A stretch of DNA of 64,000 bases from PALSA-188 sp050746185 (GTDB taxonomy: Bacteria > Acidobacteriota > Terriglobia > Terriglobales > Acidobacteriaceae): contig JBOGLA010000005.1 in the NCBI GenBank assembly GCA_050746185.1, positions 62,001 through 126,000 of the forward strand, in the 5' to 3' direction. Position 1 is the stretch's first letter. Each line of letters opens with the position of its first letter. The position numbers and the translations under genes were made by a program. Below the pieces are notes generated by a model. The model had not been told where the DNA came from, ran no database searches, and saw nothing but the letters and a program-made list of their open reading frames with translations. Below, in pieces: positions 16,859-25,474 of this stretch.

Positions 16859-18487
16859 CTAAAATGGGTCGTCGATCCCGGCGTCACCGAGCGGAATTTG
16901 TTCCTCTGCCGCGCTTCTGGATTTGGGCGCTTTTTTAAACGTCACATCCAGCATGCGGGGATAGTCAATCTTCTTGCCGCTGAGAAGTTCCGGAATACTC
17001 AAAATCTGCAGGCGGGGATACTTTTCTCCCATGTAGGGTTGATAGAACCCGGCTTCGGCGGCTTCTTTTCGCATCGGCTTCGTCGGAGGTTCCATTGAGA
17101 TCAGCACTCCGATTTCGGCCTTCTCGCGCTCGATCACTCCGCGCAAATCCCGCACGTAGCCTGCTTGTAAGTGTCCGGCTTTTACGGAGAGAATGATCTG
17201 CTTGGTTTTGCGGTCGCGTTTGTTTTCGTCGTGGAAGTAGAGGCGTCCATCTATGCCCTGGTCCGCGCCTTTCTTCTTTTCCAGCGGACGGGCACCGACT
17301 AAGCTAAGCGCCCACCATTGAAACTGGTATGGGTCGTCTTGCGCTAGCCTTTGCGCGCCTGTTAAATCCACCGGCTCGCCGATGACTTCGTACGTGTTGC
17401 GAACGGAATCGCCGAACGCGTCATCCAGACGTTTCTTGATAAGTCCGATGGCGAGGTGGGTGATGTCAATGCCAATCCAGCGGCGGTTGAGGCGCTGTGC
17501 GACGGAGATTGCGGTACCGCAGCCACAGAATGGATCGAGGACCACGTCGCCTTCGTTGGAGCTCGCACTGAGGATTCTTTCTAGAAGCGCTTCCGGTTTT
17601 TGAGTTGGATAACCGAGTTTCTCCTTATGCCAGGATCTCAAGGCTTCTACGTCATTCCAAACGTCTTGGGCGGGCAGACCCGAGGATTCATCGAGATAAC
17701 GTTTAATTCGGGGAATGCCGTTTCGGGTGTAGAAAACCTTGCCATCGCTGTCTAGCCTCTGCATTGTGCCCTCCGGTACTCTCCAAACGCGACGGATGCC
17801 TTTCCACTCATAGTCGTACCCACCGCCGGACAATCCTGCCGCGCCGAGATCTCCTGACATCCATTTGCGCCCGTCGGGGTCAGAATATCGGTAGTATTGC
17901 TCGACATATGATGGCTCGTAATCCTGATAGATATCTGTCCACAGAGGCGAGTCGGAATTGCAAAAGAAAAGAATTACATCATGAACACGGCCATACCGCT
18001 GAGCGTCACTGTGGCCTGAAGTTCTTTTCCAAATAATCTCATTCCGAAAATATTGCGGCCCAAACACCGCATCCATCAACATCTTCAAATAATGGCTGGC
18101 CGTTGGGTCGCAGTGCAGGTAAATCGAACCCGTCACCTTCAACACACGATGCAGTTCAATCAGGCGCGGGGCCATCATGGCCAGATAAGCCATCATGTCG
18201 GAATGGCTGAGAAACGTGCGGAAGGCTCGCATGGCGTCGGCCACGCGGCCCCCGCGTTCGACAACTTCTTCGTAGGCGCGCTCGGCGTCTATGTTCCACT
18301 CCCAGGTGTCCTCGAAGGCCATGATTTGGGAGCTTGATTTGGTGCCGTCTTTCTCGGCGAAGAGGACGTTGTAATCCTGGCGGCTGTTGAAGGGAGGGTC
18401 GAGATAGATCAGGTCAACGGATTCGTCCTTGATGTATTCGCGCAGGACGATCAGATTGTCGCCGTAGTAAAGCTGATTCTTCTCCAC
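16859..18487 (-). CDS. DNA methyltransferase fused to a Mrr-like nuclease-type domain
   Basis: A 542-residue fusion. Residues 1-365 are an N4/N6 amino-methyltransferase of the class with the catalytic motif first: DPPF at 30-33, then the AdoMet-binding DPFCGCGT at 318-325, with the region between carrying the recognition part. Residues about 395-510 resemble a PD-(D/E)XK restriction fold of the Mrr type: GADQGIDG (Asp413), IILSVKAG (Lys436), then YVRDLRGVIEREKAEIGVL and the conserved PPTKPM. This suggests one chain that both modifies and may cleave DNA. No separate nuclease or specificity gene is adjacent. Recognition sequence and whether the nuclease part is active are unknown. Confidence 0.88.
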   Translation of the reverse strand: MEKNQLYYGDNLIVLREYIKDESVDLIYLDPPFNSRQDYNVLFAEKDGTKSSSQIMAFEDTWEWNIDAERAYEEVVERGGRVADAMRAFRTFLSHSDMMAYLAMMAPRLIELHRVLKVTGSIYLHCDPTASHYLKMLMDAVFGPQYFRNEIIWKRTSGHSDAQRYGRVHDVILFFCNSDSPLWTDIYQDYEPSYVEQYYRYSDPDGRKWMSGDLGAAGLSGGGYDYEWKGIRRVWRVPEGTMQRLDSDGKVFYTRNGIPRIKRYLDESSGLPAQDVWNDVEALRSWHKEKLGYPTQKPEALLERILSASSNEGDVVLDPFCGCGTAISVAQRLNRRWIGIDITHLAIGLIKKRLDDAFGDSVRNTYEVIGEPVDLTGAQRLAQDDPYQFQWWALSLVGARPLEKKKGADQGIDGRLYFHDENKRDRKTKQIILSVKAGHLQAGYVRDLRGVIEREKAEIGVLISMEPPTKPMRKEAAEAGFYQPYMGEKYPRLQILSIPELLSGKKIDYPRMLDVTFKKAPKSRSAAEEQIPLGDAGIDDPF

Positions 18488-18554
18488 TGCGATGGAATTC
18501 TAAACTGCTTGGCGAGATTTCGTAATTTGTTAGTTTGGTATGGTGGGCAGAAGG

Positions 18555-18689
18555 CACACGTAGAGACAGCCGCCCCCGGCTGTCTGATCGGGCGCAGCCC
18601 GATGATTCTCGTACTTTGCAGGCTCTTCAGTGTAAAGAGCGGAGCTTTCGCTCCGCCAGACAGCCGGGGGCGGCTGTCTCCACGTGTTC
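18555..18689. repeat. 135-bp inverted-repeat element overlapping the end of recJ
   Basis: Arms of about 32 bases at 18555-18586 and 18657-18689 are near-perfect reverse complements (core GACAGCCGCCCCCGGCTGTC, itself a palindrome; about 30 of 32 match). Inside lie two further hairpins: ATCGGGC/GCCCGAT at 18587-18603 and GCGGAGC/GCTCCGC at about 18639-18656. It has the form of a non-autonomous palindromic repeat. Its right half encodes the last about 20 residues of RecJ. Confidence 0.85.
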
Positions 18690-20531
18690 CCCGGATATCT
18701 TGAAATCCCGCAGGGACAATTCCAGGCCGCCGAAGTCCGGATGCTGGTTGTGCCCAACGGTAAATGCTATGTCAAGGCCATCGCCGGGAAGAAGTTGGCT
18801 CTCCTGAAAACGACCTGCCATGTCCCATCCGAGAGCGCTGTAGGTGATCGCCTTTCGCCATTCGCCGCTGCGTCCCCGAAGAACGGCGGAATCCGGATGA
18901 CAGTTCGGTATGACCGCCGGAATTTCGCCACGCGATGAGTCATTTCCTAAGGCAGGCGCGAGCCGCAACTTTACGTGCTTATCTTTCATTACTTGCGGAG
19001 GAGCCATCAATCGCACTTCGCGAGCAATGAAAACCGGCTCCGGATTTCCCACGCCGAACGGCTCCATGCGGCGCAAGGCCTGATAAAGGTCCGGCGTGAT
19101 GGAGCTGAGCGGAAGTTCGGCTTCCGCGTTCAGAACTGACTCGAAATCGTCAATCGTCAAATGCTCGCGGGAATAGCGCTCCAGATTCAGGCAGAGCTCT
19201 TGAAGATTCGCGGTCGGCAATGAGAAACCGACAGCGTGGGCATGGCCGCCATATCGAGAAAATAAATGTCCGCAGGATTCCAAGGCATTGAGCAGATGAA
19301 AGGCGGGAATCGAGCGGCCAGACCCGTGCGCCAGATCGCCCTCCCTTGAAACGATCAGAGTTGGACGGCCATAGCGCTCGACCACGCGGGTCGCGGTAAT
19401 TCCAATGACGCCGCGATGCCATCCTTCGCCGTCTATGATGATGCAGTACGCGTTTAGCAACGCCGGCTCAGATTCAAAACGTTCATGGATAGCGGCTAAA
19501 ATCCGGCGCTCTTCCTCCTGGCGTTCGGCATTAAGGCGGTCGAGCCTGGAAGCGATTTCGCGGGCGCGCGCCGGGTCTTTCGCGCTGAAAAGTTCGATGA
19601 CATCGCTCGCGACATCCATGCGGCCGGCGGCGTTGATGCGGGGGGCGACACGAAATGCGACCTCGCCGGACGTAAGCGGGCGTCCGCCGAGATGCGCCAC
19701 TTCGAGCAGAGCCTTCAGGCCGGGATTCACGGCTGACCGCAGCGCGGCAAGTCCAAGGCTTGCGATTATGCGGTTCTCTCCGGTGAGGGGAACGGCATCC
19801 GCAATGGTCGCAATCGCCGCGACTTTCATGAACGACATCAACAATCGCGACTGATCCCGGCCGCTCAGCATCCGTTCCATCACGGCCTGCGCCAACTTGA
19901 AGGCAACGCCGGCGCCGCAGAGGGATTTGCAGGGATATTCGCAATCGGCCTGGTTGGGATTCAAGACGGCTAGCGCCTGGGGAATCCCGCCGCTGCCTGG
20001 AATGTGATGGTCGGTGACGATCAAATCGACTCCCAGCCTGTGAGCGGTCTCGGCGGCGGCAAATGCCCGTATGCCGGAATCAACGCTGATGATTAAGCGA
20101 ACGCCTGCCGCGGCGGCGGCTTCGATCACATCCCCGCGCAGATCGTAGCCTTCGCGAATCCGGTGGGGTACGTGGAACTCAGCAATCCCGCCGCAAAGTT
20201 CAATCGCGGTCTTCAGAATAACGATGGCGGTGGTTCCATCCACATCGTAGTCGCCGTAGACCAGAATGCGCTCTTTGCGCGCGACAGCCGCCTCGATGCG
20301 ATCCACTGCGGATTTCATGCCTTTCATCAGATAGGGAGAGTGGAGATGCGCGATGGAAGGCGACAGGTATGCTTCGGCGCGGTCCAACTCATCAATCCCA
20401 CGAATGACTAACAAGCGGGCGAGAATCGCGCTCAGGATCGGATCGCGCGCGTTTGCAGCAGAACTGGATCGCAGTTGGACAGCGAGACTCTCTATTTTTG
20501 AAGATTCACTGGCTCGAAGATTCCAACGCAC
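18627..20531 (-). CDS. recJ: single-stranded-DNA-specific exonuclease RecJ
   Basis: RecJ, a 5'-3' exonuclease for single-stranded DNA in recombination and mismatch repair, 634 residues. DHH-family motifs are intact: YGDYDVDGTT, ISVDSGIRA, VTDHHIPG, and the DHHA1 segment with GRSIPAFHLL and RYGGHAHAVGFS; an OB-fold follows. The start is the GTG at 20529-20531, two bases after the stop of the upstream gene, so coupling is likely. The last about 20 residues (after FKISGE) are encoded by an inverted-repeat element and are unlike any RecJ tail, so the original stop seems to have been replaced by an insertion. Confidence 0.94.
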   Translation of the reverse strand: MRWNLRASESSKIESLAVQLRSSSAANARDPILSAILARLLVIRGIDELDRAEAYLSPSIAHLHSPYLMKGMKSAVDRIEAAVARKERILVYGDYDVDGTTAIVILKTAIELCGGIAEFHVPHRIREGYDLRGDVIEAAAAAGVRLIISVDSGIRAFAAAETAHRLGVDLIVTDHHIPGSGGIPQALAVLNPNQADCEYPCKSLCGAGVAFKLAQAVMERMLSGRDQSRLLMSFMKVAAIATIADAVPLTGENRIIASLGLAALRSAVNPGLKALLEVAHLGGRPLTSGEVAFRVAPRINAAGRMDVASDVIELFSAKDPARAREIASRLDRLNAERQEEERRILAAIHERFESEPALLNAYCIIIDGEGWHRGVIGITATRVVERYGRPTLIVSREGDLAHGSGRSIPAFHLLNALESCGHLFSRYGGHAHAVGFSLPTANLQELCLNLERYSREHLTIDDFESVLNAEAELPLSSITPDLYQALRRMEPFGVGNPEPVFIAREVRLMAPPQVMKDKHVKLRLAPALGNDSSRGEIPAVIPNCHPDSAVLRGRSGEWRKAITYSALGWDMAGRFQESQLLPGDGLDIAFTVGHNQHPDFGGLELSLRDFKISGEHVETAAPGCLAERKLRSLH

Positions 20532-20533
20532 AG

Positions 20534-21007
20534 CTAAGTTTCGTCATCGAAGCCGGAGCCGTCAATGGGGATACCGCCAAATTCGTCTGCCATCTCCTGA
20601 AGACCCTGATAGCGCTCATACCATTCGGTGGAAACTTCATAGACCATCATGATCCCCTGATAAGCGAATCCAAGCTGAATGAACCCAGTCTTGCCGAGAT
20701 ATGTGCGCAGCCAGCGGGCGTCTTCCAGATCGTCGTCGTTTGAGAGCTCGACGTCGTTCAGGCCCTCCATCAAGGCTTCAAGTTCCTCGTGCTCCAATAC
20801 CCATCCGTCCATGGTGAGAAACGGCGCGCCGGCAGCCTTGGCAAGTTCCACAAAGTCCTTCCAGCCTTCAGGATTGTCGCCGGGTTTCCAAACAACTCTC
20901 TGAACCTCTTCGTAGTCCACGTACCCGGGAAAACGACGCATGCCATGGCCCTCGATGAACGCGGTCATGTCATCTTTAAGGTTGGCGAGATTGTCGGTTT
21001 GAGACAT
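20534..21007 (-). CDS. conserved hypothetical protein, acidic
   Basis: A 157-residue acidic, probably cytoplasmic protein with no known motif. It is rich in Trp, Tyr, Asp and Glu, with segments such as EEVQRVVWKPGDNPEGWKDF and AYQGIMMVYEVSTEWYERY; the C-terminus ends in a Gly/Asp-rich tail. The length and composition look like a conserved protein of the acidobacteria, but I cannot name a family. The stop codon is two bases before recJ, hence likely cotranscribed. ATG at 21005-21007 is chosen; another ATG two codons upstream is equally possible because no clear ribosome binding site separates them. Confidence 0.65.
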   Translation of the reverse strand: MSQTDNLANLKDDMTAFIEGHGMRRFPGYVDYEEVQRVVWKPGDNPEGWKDFVELAKAAGAPFLTMDGWVLEHEELEALMEGLNDVELSNDDDLEDARWLRTYLGKTGFIQLGFAYQGIMMVYEVSTEWYERYQGLQEMADEFGGIPIDGSGFDDET

Positions 21008-21072
21008 AAGCATGACTAACTATTCTAAGCCTCTCTTAATCGTTTGTCGTACTGTCCGAAACAGCCGCTCAG

Positions 21073-21101
21073 TTGACCGCCGTAACTTGCTACCGTAGAA
21101 T
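21073..21101 (+). promoter_or_regulatory. sigma-70-type promoter of rpsT
   Basis: TTGACC (21073-21078) and TAGAAT (21096-21101) are separated by exactly 17 bases, close to the housekeeping consensus. Transcription would begin near 21108 and leave a leader of about 70 bases before the rpsT ATG. The leader could host the known feedback control of S20, but no specific structure is proven. Confidence 0.6.
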
Positions 21102-21177
21102 CGTTTATCAAGAGCTCCCGACGATCCACTTTGACGTCACCCGATAAATCTACTTGGGAAGAAGGCAAGAATATTTC

Positions 21178-21441
21178 ATGGCGAATCACTTTTCCGCGCT
21201 GAAACGCGCACGGCAGACCGAAAAACGCAGCCTCCGAAACCGATCCAATAGTTCCCGGCTGCGCACCACTTTGCGCGATTTGCGCGAGAGCCTCGCCCAG
21301 GGCGAGAAACAGTCCGCCGAAGAGACATTTCGGGCGACCGTTTCCGGGTTGGACAAGGCCGTACAAAAGGGCGTAATCCACAAAAATACCGCCTCGCGTT
21401 ACAAGTCCCGCCTGGCCGCCCGTTTGAATGCGCTTAAGTAA
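21178..21441 (+). CDS. rpsT: 30S ribosomal protein S20
   Basis: Small-subunit primary binding protein S20, 87 residues, highly basic and all-helical. The start MANHFSALKRARQTEKR matches the family; an in-frame ATG eight codons earlier is rejected because S20 begins with MAN/MPN. It ends with the typical HKNTASRYKSRLAARLNAL tail. It is a single plus-strand gene between the minus-strand unknown gene/recJ pair and the methyltransferase-like genes, with its own promoter at 21073-21101. Confidence 0.96.
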   Translation: MANHFSALKRARQTEKRSLRNRSNSSRLRTTLRDLRESLAQGEKQSAEETFRATVSGLDKAVQKGVIHKNTASRYKSRLAARLNALK

Positions 21442-21480
21442 AAGCCCCATTAACAGTATGCTCCCGGCAGGCAGCGCCTC

Positions 21481-22080
21481 TCAGTATATTCCCGGCACCA
21501 CCGCCGGCACCCGCTTGGCATACTCCTCAAACTCCGCGCCAAAAGCCGTCCGCAATAGCTTCTCTTCGCTCCGCACCCGGATCACCAGGCCGATCGCGAA
21601 AATGACAACGGCCACGATCAGGGCAATCCAGTGTTCCATCGCCAGTCCGGTGGCGATCAGCATGCCGAACATGCCCGTGTAAATCGGATTCCGAACGTAG
21701 GCGTACGGTCCCACGGTGATCAGCTTGTGGCCTTCGACCAGGCGCGCCGGCAGCGCCCATTGCTTGCCGAGCGTGCGCACCGCTGCTTCCAGCAGCCACC
21801 CCGATCCGGCCGCCAGTGAGACAGTAAAGACACAGAAAACAATTCCCGCAATTCCCGTGAGTGCCGCCACCGGCGGCAAAAACGGCCGCCACGGAGGTTG
21901 GAACCAAACCAGAAAGTACGCGCACATCTGCAGAAAGATGCCGAGAGAGGCGCGCCGGTCGCGCTTGGCTTCGGACGCTTTCGGAGGCCGCTTGCGCAGC
22001 AGAAAGATGCCGGCGAAAACAATCCAGCACAGGATTACGCCAAACAGAGTAGCAAGCTCAAGCGAAGTTGGGTGGAACAT
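21481..22080 (-). CDS. isoprenylcysteine carboxyl methyltransferase family membrane protein (copy 1)
   Basis: A 199-residue integral membrane protein with about five hydrophobic segments. The C-terminal half carries the ICMT/PEMT signature for AdoMet binding: LVEGHKLITVGPYAYVRNPIYTG, followed by EEKLLRTAFGAEFEEYAKRVP. Members methylate lipids, small hydrophobic molecules or cysteine thiol ends; the substrate in bacteria is mostly unknown. It follows, after 99 bases, a second member of the same family (22180-22758); they share the signature but differ in the N-terminal half, so the pair is an old duplication or two separate acquisitions. Confidence 0.82.
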   Translation of the reverse strand: MFHPTSLELATLFGVILCWIVFAGIFLLRKRPPKASEAKRDRRASLGIFLQMCAYFLVWFQPPWRPFLPPVAALTGIAGIVFCVFTVSLAAGSGWLLEAAVRTLGKQWALPARLVEGHKLITVGPYAYVRNPIYTGMFGMLIATGLAMEHWIALIVAVVIFAIGLVIRVRSEEKLLRTAFGAEFEEYAKRVPAVVPGIY

Positions 22081-22179
22081 ACTTTCCGAGCCTCGGACGT
22101 TATGCTAGCCGGAATTTCCTTCTTTGACTTCAACAACTGACCCATCACGAAAGCGTGATGGCCCTCCAATACGCCCGCC

Positions 22180-22758
22180 CTATCGGAAGCGCGGAAGCAG
22201 AAAGCCCGTGTGTTTGCGATGCTCCTGGAACTTTTCTCCGAACTGTTGCCCGAGCATGGACTCCTCCTTCAATGCCTTCAGGGAGAAGCCGATAAGAACC
22301 AGCGCCAACCCCACCAACCCGCGCCACTGGCCCGTCTCCAGGGCCGATCCGGCCATCGCCAGGAGCAATCCGGAATAAATGGGATGCCGAAGATGAGCGT
22401 AAGGACCGGTACGGATCAGCTCGTGATCTTCCTTGATGGTCACCCGCGCGCTCCAATTCCGGCCCAGATAAAAGCGCGCCCAGATAGCCAATGCAATACC
22501 GAGCCAGGTAAGGACAACGCCCAATAAATCGACTGCGAGGTTATGGGGAACGAAGCGAAGTTTCAGGAAGCCAATTTTTGTCGAGTCGTTGAAGATGAAT
22601 ACAAATCCGGCGATCAGGATAAGCATCACTCCGTATCGGGAAACGAATGACTCACGCACCCTGGTTCGATTCGTTTTCAAAGCGCCGACGAGCCAGACGA
22701 TGGCAAAGATAATCCATGGCCACCCGATCAGGTCGTGCAGCAATTTTTGTGTAATCAT
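22180..22758 (-). CDS. isoprenylcysteine carboxyl methyltransferase family membrane protein (copy 2)
   Basis: A 192-residue membrane protein of the same family as its neighbour. The N-terminal half has membrane helices (PWIIFAIVWLVGAL; SRYGVMLILIAGFVFIF; LLGVVLTWLGIALAIWA). The C-terminal AdoMet signature is VTIKEDHELIRTGPYAHLRH plus PIYSG, then EESMLGQQFGEKFQEHRK. It begins six bases after the end of holA, so it is probably the continuation of the long lptE-holA transcript. The substrate is unknown; a role in lipid or envelope methylation is only a guess from location. Confidence 0.82.
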   Translation of the reverse strand: MITQKLLHDLIGWPWIIFAIVWLVGALKTNRTRVRESFVSRYGVMLILIAGFVFIFNDSTKIGFLKLRFVPHNLAVDLLGVVLTWLGIALAIWARFYLGRNWSARVTIKEDHELIRTGPYAHLRHPIYSGLLLAMAGSALETGQWRGLVGLALVLIGFSLKALKEESMLGQQFGEKFQEHRKHTGFLLPRFR

Positions 22759-22764
22759 ACTTAT

Positions 22765-23886
22765 CTACACCGGCAACTCTTCCTGCATCCAGGCAGGTTC
22801 GGGCTTCGGCTCAGCCGTCAGGTCAAGCACGAGCTTTTCGAGTACAACGCGTTTGCTGGGCGGGTTGGAGCGAAGAGCGAGATCAGTTTTAGCCACGAGG
22901 CGAATCGCGCGGGTAAGCTCACGCCTGGACTTGTAGCGTCGTGCCTGTTTAATAATGTCGTCCGCGGCAAATGGCGGCACGCGAAATCCCTGCCACAGTG
23001 CAGCCCAAAGCATGCGCTGATCGCGCACATTGCGCTCAAGAATTACCAGCATCTGTCGGAAGGTCTTGGCCAGCATGTATAAGTGACCGATTGCCGCCTC
23101 ATCTCCGTCTCCCGTGGTCAGGATCGCGTCCAGCATCTCCAAAGCCCGGACGCGGTCTTTGGATGAAATTGCATCCGTGAGTTCGTACAGAGAACGTTGT
23201 TTCGCGGCCAGGACCATCGTCTCCACATCACCCAGCGTGATCCGCTTCTTATCTCCAACATAGAGGCTGAGTTTTTCGAGCTCGTTCGAAATCATCATCA
23301 TGTCGCCGCCGAGCGCGTCCACGAGTTCCCGGGCGGCGTCGGCATCAATCTTTATTTGCTGCCCCGCGCAATACTCAGTCAGCCAGCGGATCGCTTCGCC
23401 CTCTTCGACACGTGCCAGTTCGACAATCGCGCAATACTGGCCCATGGATTCTCGAATGCGCTCATAGCGATCCTTGTCGGTCATATCCATGCGGCGCGCG
23501 TCGGCGGGAATGCTGATATGGTCTGCAACAAATATCAGCACCGCATCAGGGTTCGGATTCTTCGCGTACTCCTCGATGGCCGCAAGTTTGGCCTCATGCG
23601 ATCCGCGCCCGAACAGATTCTTTACTCCTCGCACAAAGAAGACCTGAAAAGGAGCCATCAAAGAAGGAGTCCGAACGCGATCAAGGATTTCGGCCAGGTC
23701 GGTTTCCGCAAGATCGAAATCGAAAACACTGAAGTCGCGCAGATCCGCAGGCACCAGATGCTTCAGAATCGCCTCGCGACATCGCTTGCGGAAGAACACT
23801 TCATCCCCCACGAACACATAAGCCGGACGCAGCTTTCGCCCTTGCACGTCGGAGACAAACCGGTCGGTCTGCGCGAAGGCGCGCAT
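22765..23886 (-). CDS. holA: DNA polymerase III subunit delta
   Basis: Delta subunit of the clamp loader, which opens the beta sliding clamp. 373 residues with the family's layout: N-terminal AAA+-like domain starting at RPAYVFVGDEVFFRKRCREAI, a middle domain including QIKIDADAARELVDALGGDM and ELEKLSLY, and a C-terminal helical domain with SSKDRVRALEMLDAIL and TDLALRSNP. It lacks Walker A, as expected for delta. Its ATG overlaps the lptE stop (TGATG), an arrangement (lptE-holA) that is conserved in many Gram-negative bacteria and supports both names. Confidence 0.92.
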   Translation of the reverse strand: MRAFAQTDRFVSDVQGRKLRPAYVFVGDEVFFRKRCREAILKHLVPADLRDFSVFDFDLAETDLAEILDRVRTPSLMAPFQVFFVRGVKNLFGRGSHEAKLAAIEEYAKNPNPDAVLIFVADHISIPADARRMDMTDKDRYERIRESMGQYCAIVELARVEEGEAIRWLTEYCAGQQIKIDADAARELVDALGGDMMMISNELEKLSLYVGDKKRITLGDVETMVLAAKQRSLYELTDAISSKDRVRALEMLDAILTTGDGDEAAIGHLYMLAKTFRQMLVILERNVRDQRMLWAALWQGFRVPPFAADDIIKQARRYKSRRELTRAIRLVAKTDLALRSNPPSKRVVLEKLVLDLTAEPKPEPAWMQEELPV

Positions 23887-24398
23887 CAGAAGCCCTCCAG
23901 AATGTTGGAGACAAGCGTCCGCGCAAAATCGCGGGACATGCGTTCAAATGCCGGTGAGTCTTCCTCGAAGAACGTATTCAAGTCGCTTGTGACCTGGTAT
24001 TGCTCGCGAAATAGATAGGAGGGATTTTGGAAAAGAACCTTCCCCTGTTTGTCTTTGAGCTGAACTTTCATGCTCACAACCACCAGAACACTCGCCGCGC
24101 GTCCCGTGAGTGAATCGTAGGTAAGCGGAGTCGTATAAGTCGAGAGAACCGTGCCGTAAAGGGTTGCGTCCGCATTGTCACCGGCTTCATGAACAATCTG
24201 GTAATGCGTCCGCGTCACCAGTTCCTGGACTACGGCTGCGGTCAGTCTCTGTTCAATTTTATACGTCTGGGTCTGATTGACAAACGCCGGGACCGCGATG
24301 GTACGGACCTGGTCCGGCAGGGTATTAACCTTCCCAGCCGTATGGTACCCGCATCCTGCGATGAGCAGGCACAAAGCTGCCAGGAACCACCGCGTCAC
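23886..24398 (-). CDS. lptE: LPS-assembly lipoprotein LptE
   Basis: Outer-membrane lipoprotein that plugs LptD and completes lipopolysaccharide insertion. 170 residues with an N-terminal signal and lipobox (LIAGC, Cys16), then CGYHTAGKVNTLP and IAVPAFVNQTQTYKIEQRLTAAVVQEL, typical of the LptE/RlpB family. The start is a GTG at 24396-24398 that overlaps the stop of the preceding ASADH-like gene (GTGA). It is followed by holA in TGATG overlap. LptD itself is not in the window. Confidence 0.9.
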   Translation of the reverse strand: MTRWFLAALCLLIAGCGYHTAGKVNTLPDQVRTIAVPAFVNQTQTYKIEQRLTAAVVQELVTRTHYQIVHEAGDNADATLYGTVLSTYTTPLTYDSLTGRAASVLVVVSMKVQLKDKQGKVLFQNPSYLFREQYQVTSDLNTFFEEDSPAFERMSRDFARTLVSNILEGF

Positions 24399-25474
24399 TG
24401 AATCTTCCCTTTAGGGCGCGCTGCGGCCATGCTCTCCGCGCATTCGACTGCGGTGCTTGCAGCGATTCGCAAATTGTCCGCAGCCGCCCACATCCAGAAA
24501 CTTTTTTGATCATTTTCGTCAGGAAGAATGTTAACCAGAATATTGCCTTGTCCGGCAACATTCACGTTGCTGGGAGCATCCTCTGCCGGCGGGGTAATCG
24601 TAATGTGGTCGCCGCTTAGAGCAGCGGCAATTTTCGCGATATCAACCAGAGTTCCAGTTTGAACATGTATGGCGAAAGCGTGCCCATGAAAAATCGGCGC
24701 CTGGAGCACAAGCAGCGATGGGACGAAGGCATGTTTTCCTGCGAGTTGCAGGTAGTGCCTGAGGATGCGTTCGTGCACGGCAGAAAGCGGAGGAACGGAT
24801 TGCGCCCCATAGCGCGCCAGCATGTTGAATGCTACTTGTACGCCAAACACGGCCGTCGGCAACGGCTGGAACGACAGAAGATTCACCGTTTGCTCGTGCA
24901 GTTCGTCCATTCCTTTTTGGCCGTGCTCGGAGGCAGGCTCGAATATAGTGGCGGAAACGTGTTTCGGCTCGGCGGCATTTTGCACTCGTAACAAAATCAG
25001 AGCGAGTACAACCGCTGCGGGATGCGCAATCACCACCGGAGCAGGCTGCAACTCCGGGGCAGCCAAATGCCCGAGCTGCCGCTCAACCCACGGCGAACGC
25101 ACCGTGGCGCCGGGCACATCCTCGAGGCCAAAGGATAAGTCAATGATGTCGCTGCCCGCCTTGCGAGCCTTTTTCCAGTTCTCGCGGGCGGACTCCGCCT
25201 CAGAGGCGAAAAAAGTGAAATCAATGTGGTCGAACTGCTCGGAGCGAACACTCTGAATAAACGTGACCTCATCCTTCATATTCTCCAGTTTTCCGAGTGC
25301 TTCGTCGTCATCCAGTAACTTCACATCGAGCGAAGGGAAGTTGCGGTCACTCAGCACGTCGGCGACTTCTTTTCCCTTCAGGCTCCCGGCGCCGACGATT
25401 GCCACCCGGTAAGCGTTGCCGGTTCGTACCGCCTCGGGATGCGAGGGAGCCAGACTCTTAAAGTTCGAGCTCAT
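24395..25474 (-). CDS. aspartate-semialdehyde dehydrogenase-like protein without catalytic cysteine
   Basis: A 359-residue protein with the aspartate-semialdehyde dehydrogenase fold: N-terminal NAD(P)-binding (YRVAIVGAGSLKGKEV) and a C-terminal dimerisation domain with the usual ending (FHGHAFAIHVQ, GQGNILVNILPDEND, FWMWAAADNLRIAAST). The normal active-site segment (NPNCST) reads IAHPAAVV, so the nucleophilic Cys is replaced by Ala; the substrate-binding His region GHA is kept. It is therefore probably a non-catalytic or repurposed paralogue of the USG-1 type rather than Asd. The ATG at 25472-25474 overlaps pssA by four bases (ATGA), preferred to a start 22 codons upstream. A true asd is not in the window. 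Confidence 0.82.
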   Translation of the reverse strand: MSSNFKSLAPSHPEAVRTGNAYRVAIVGAGSLKGKEVADVLSDRNFPSLDVKLLDDDEALGKLENMKDEVTFIQSVRSEQFDHIDFTFFASEAESARENWKKARKAGSDIIDLSFGLEDVPGATVRSPWVERQLGHLAAPELQPAPVVIAHPAAVVLALILLRVQNAAEPKHVSATIFEPASEHGQKGMDELHEQTVNLLSFQPLPTAVFGVQVAFNMLARYGAQSVPPLSAVHERILRHYLQLAGKHAFVPSLLVLQAPIFHGHAFAIHVQTGTLVDIAKIAAALSGDHITITPPAEDAPSNVNVAGQGNILVNILPDENDQKSFWMWAAADNLRIAASTAVECAESMAAARPKGKIQ

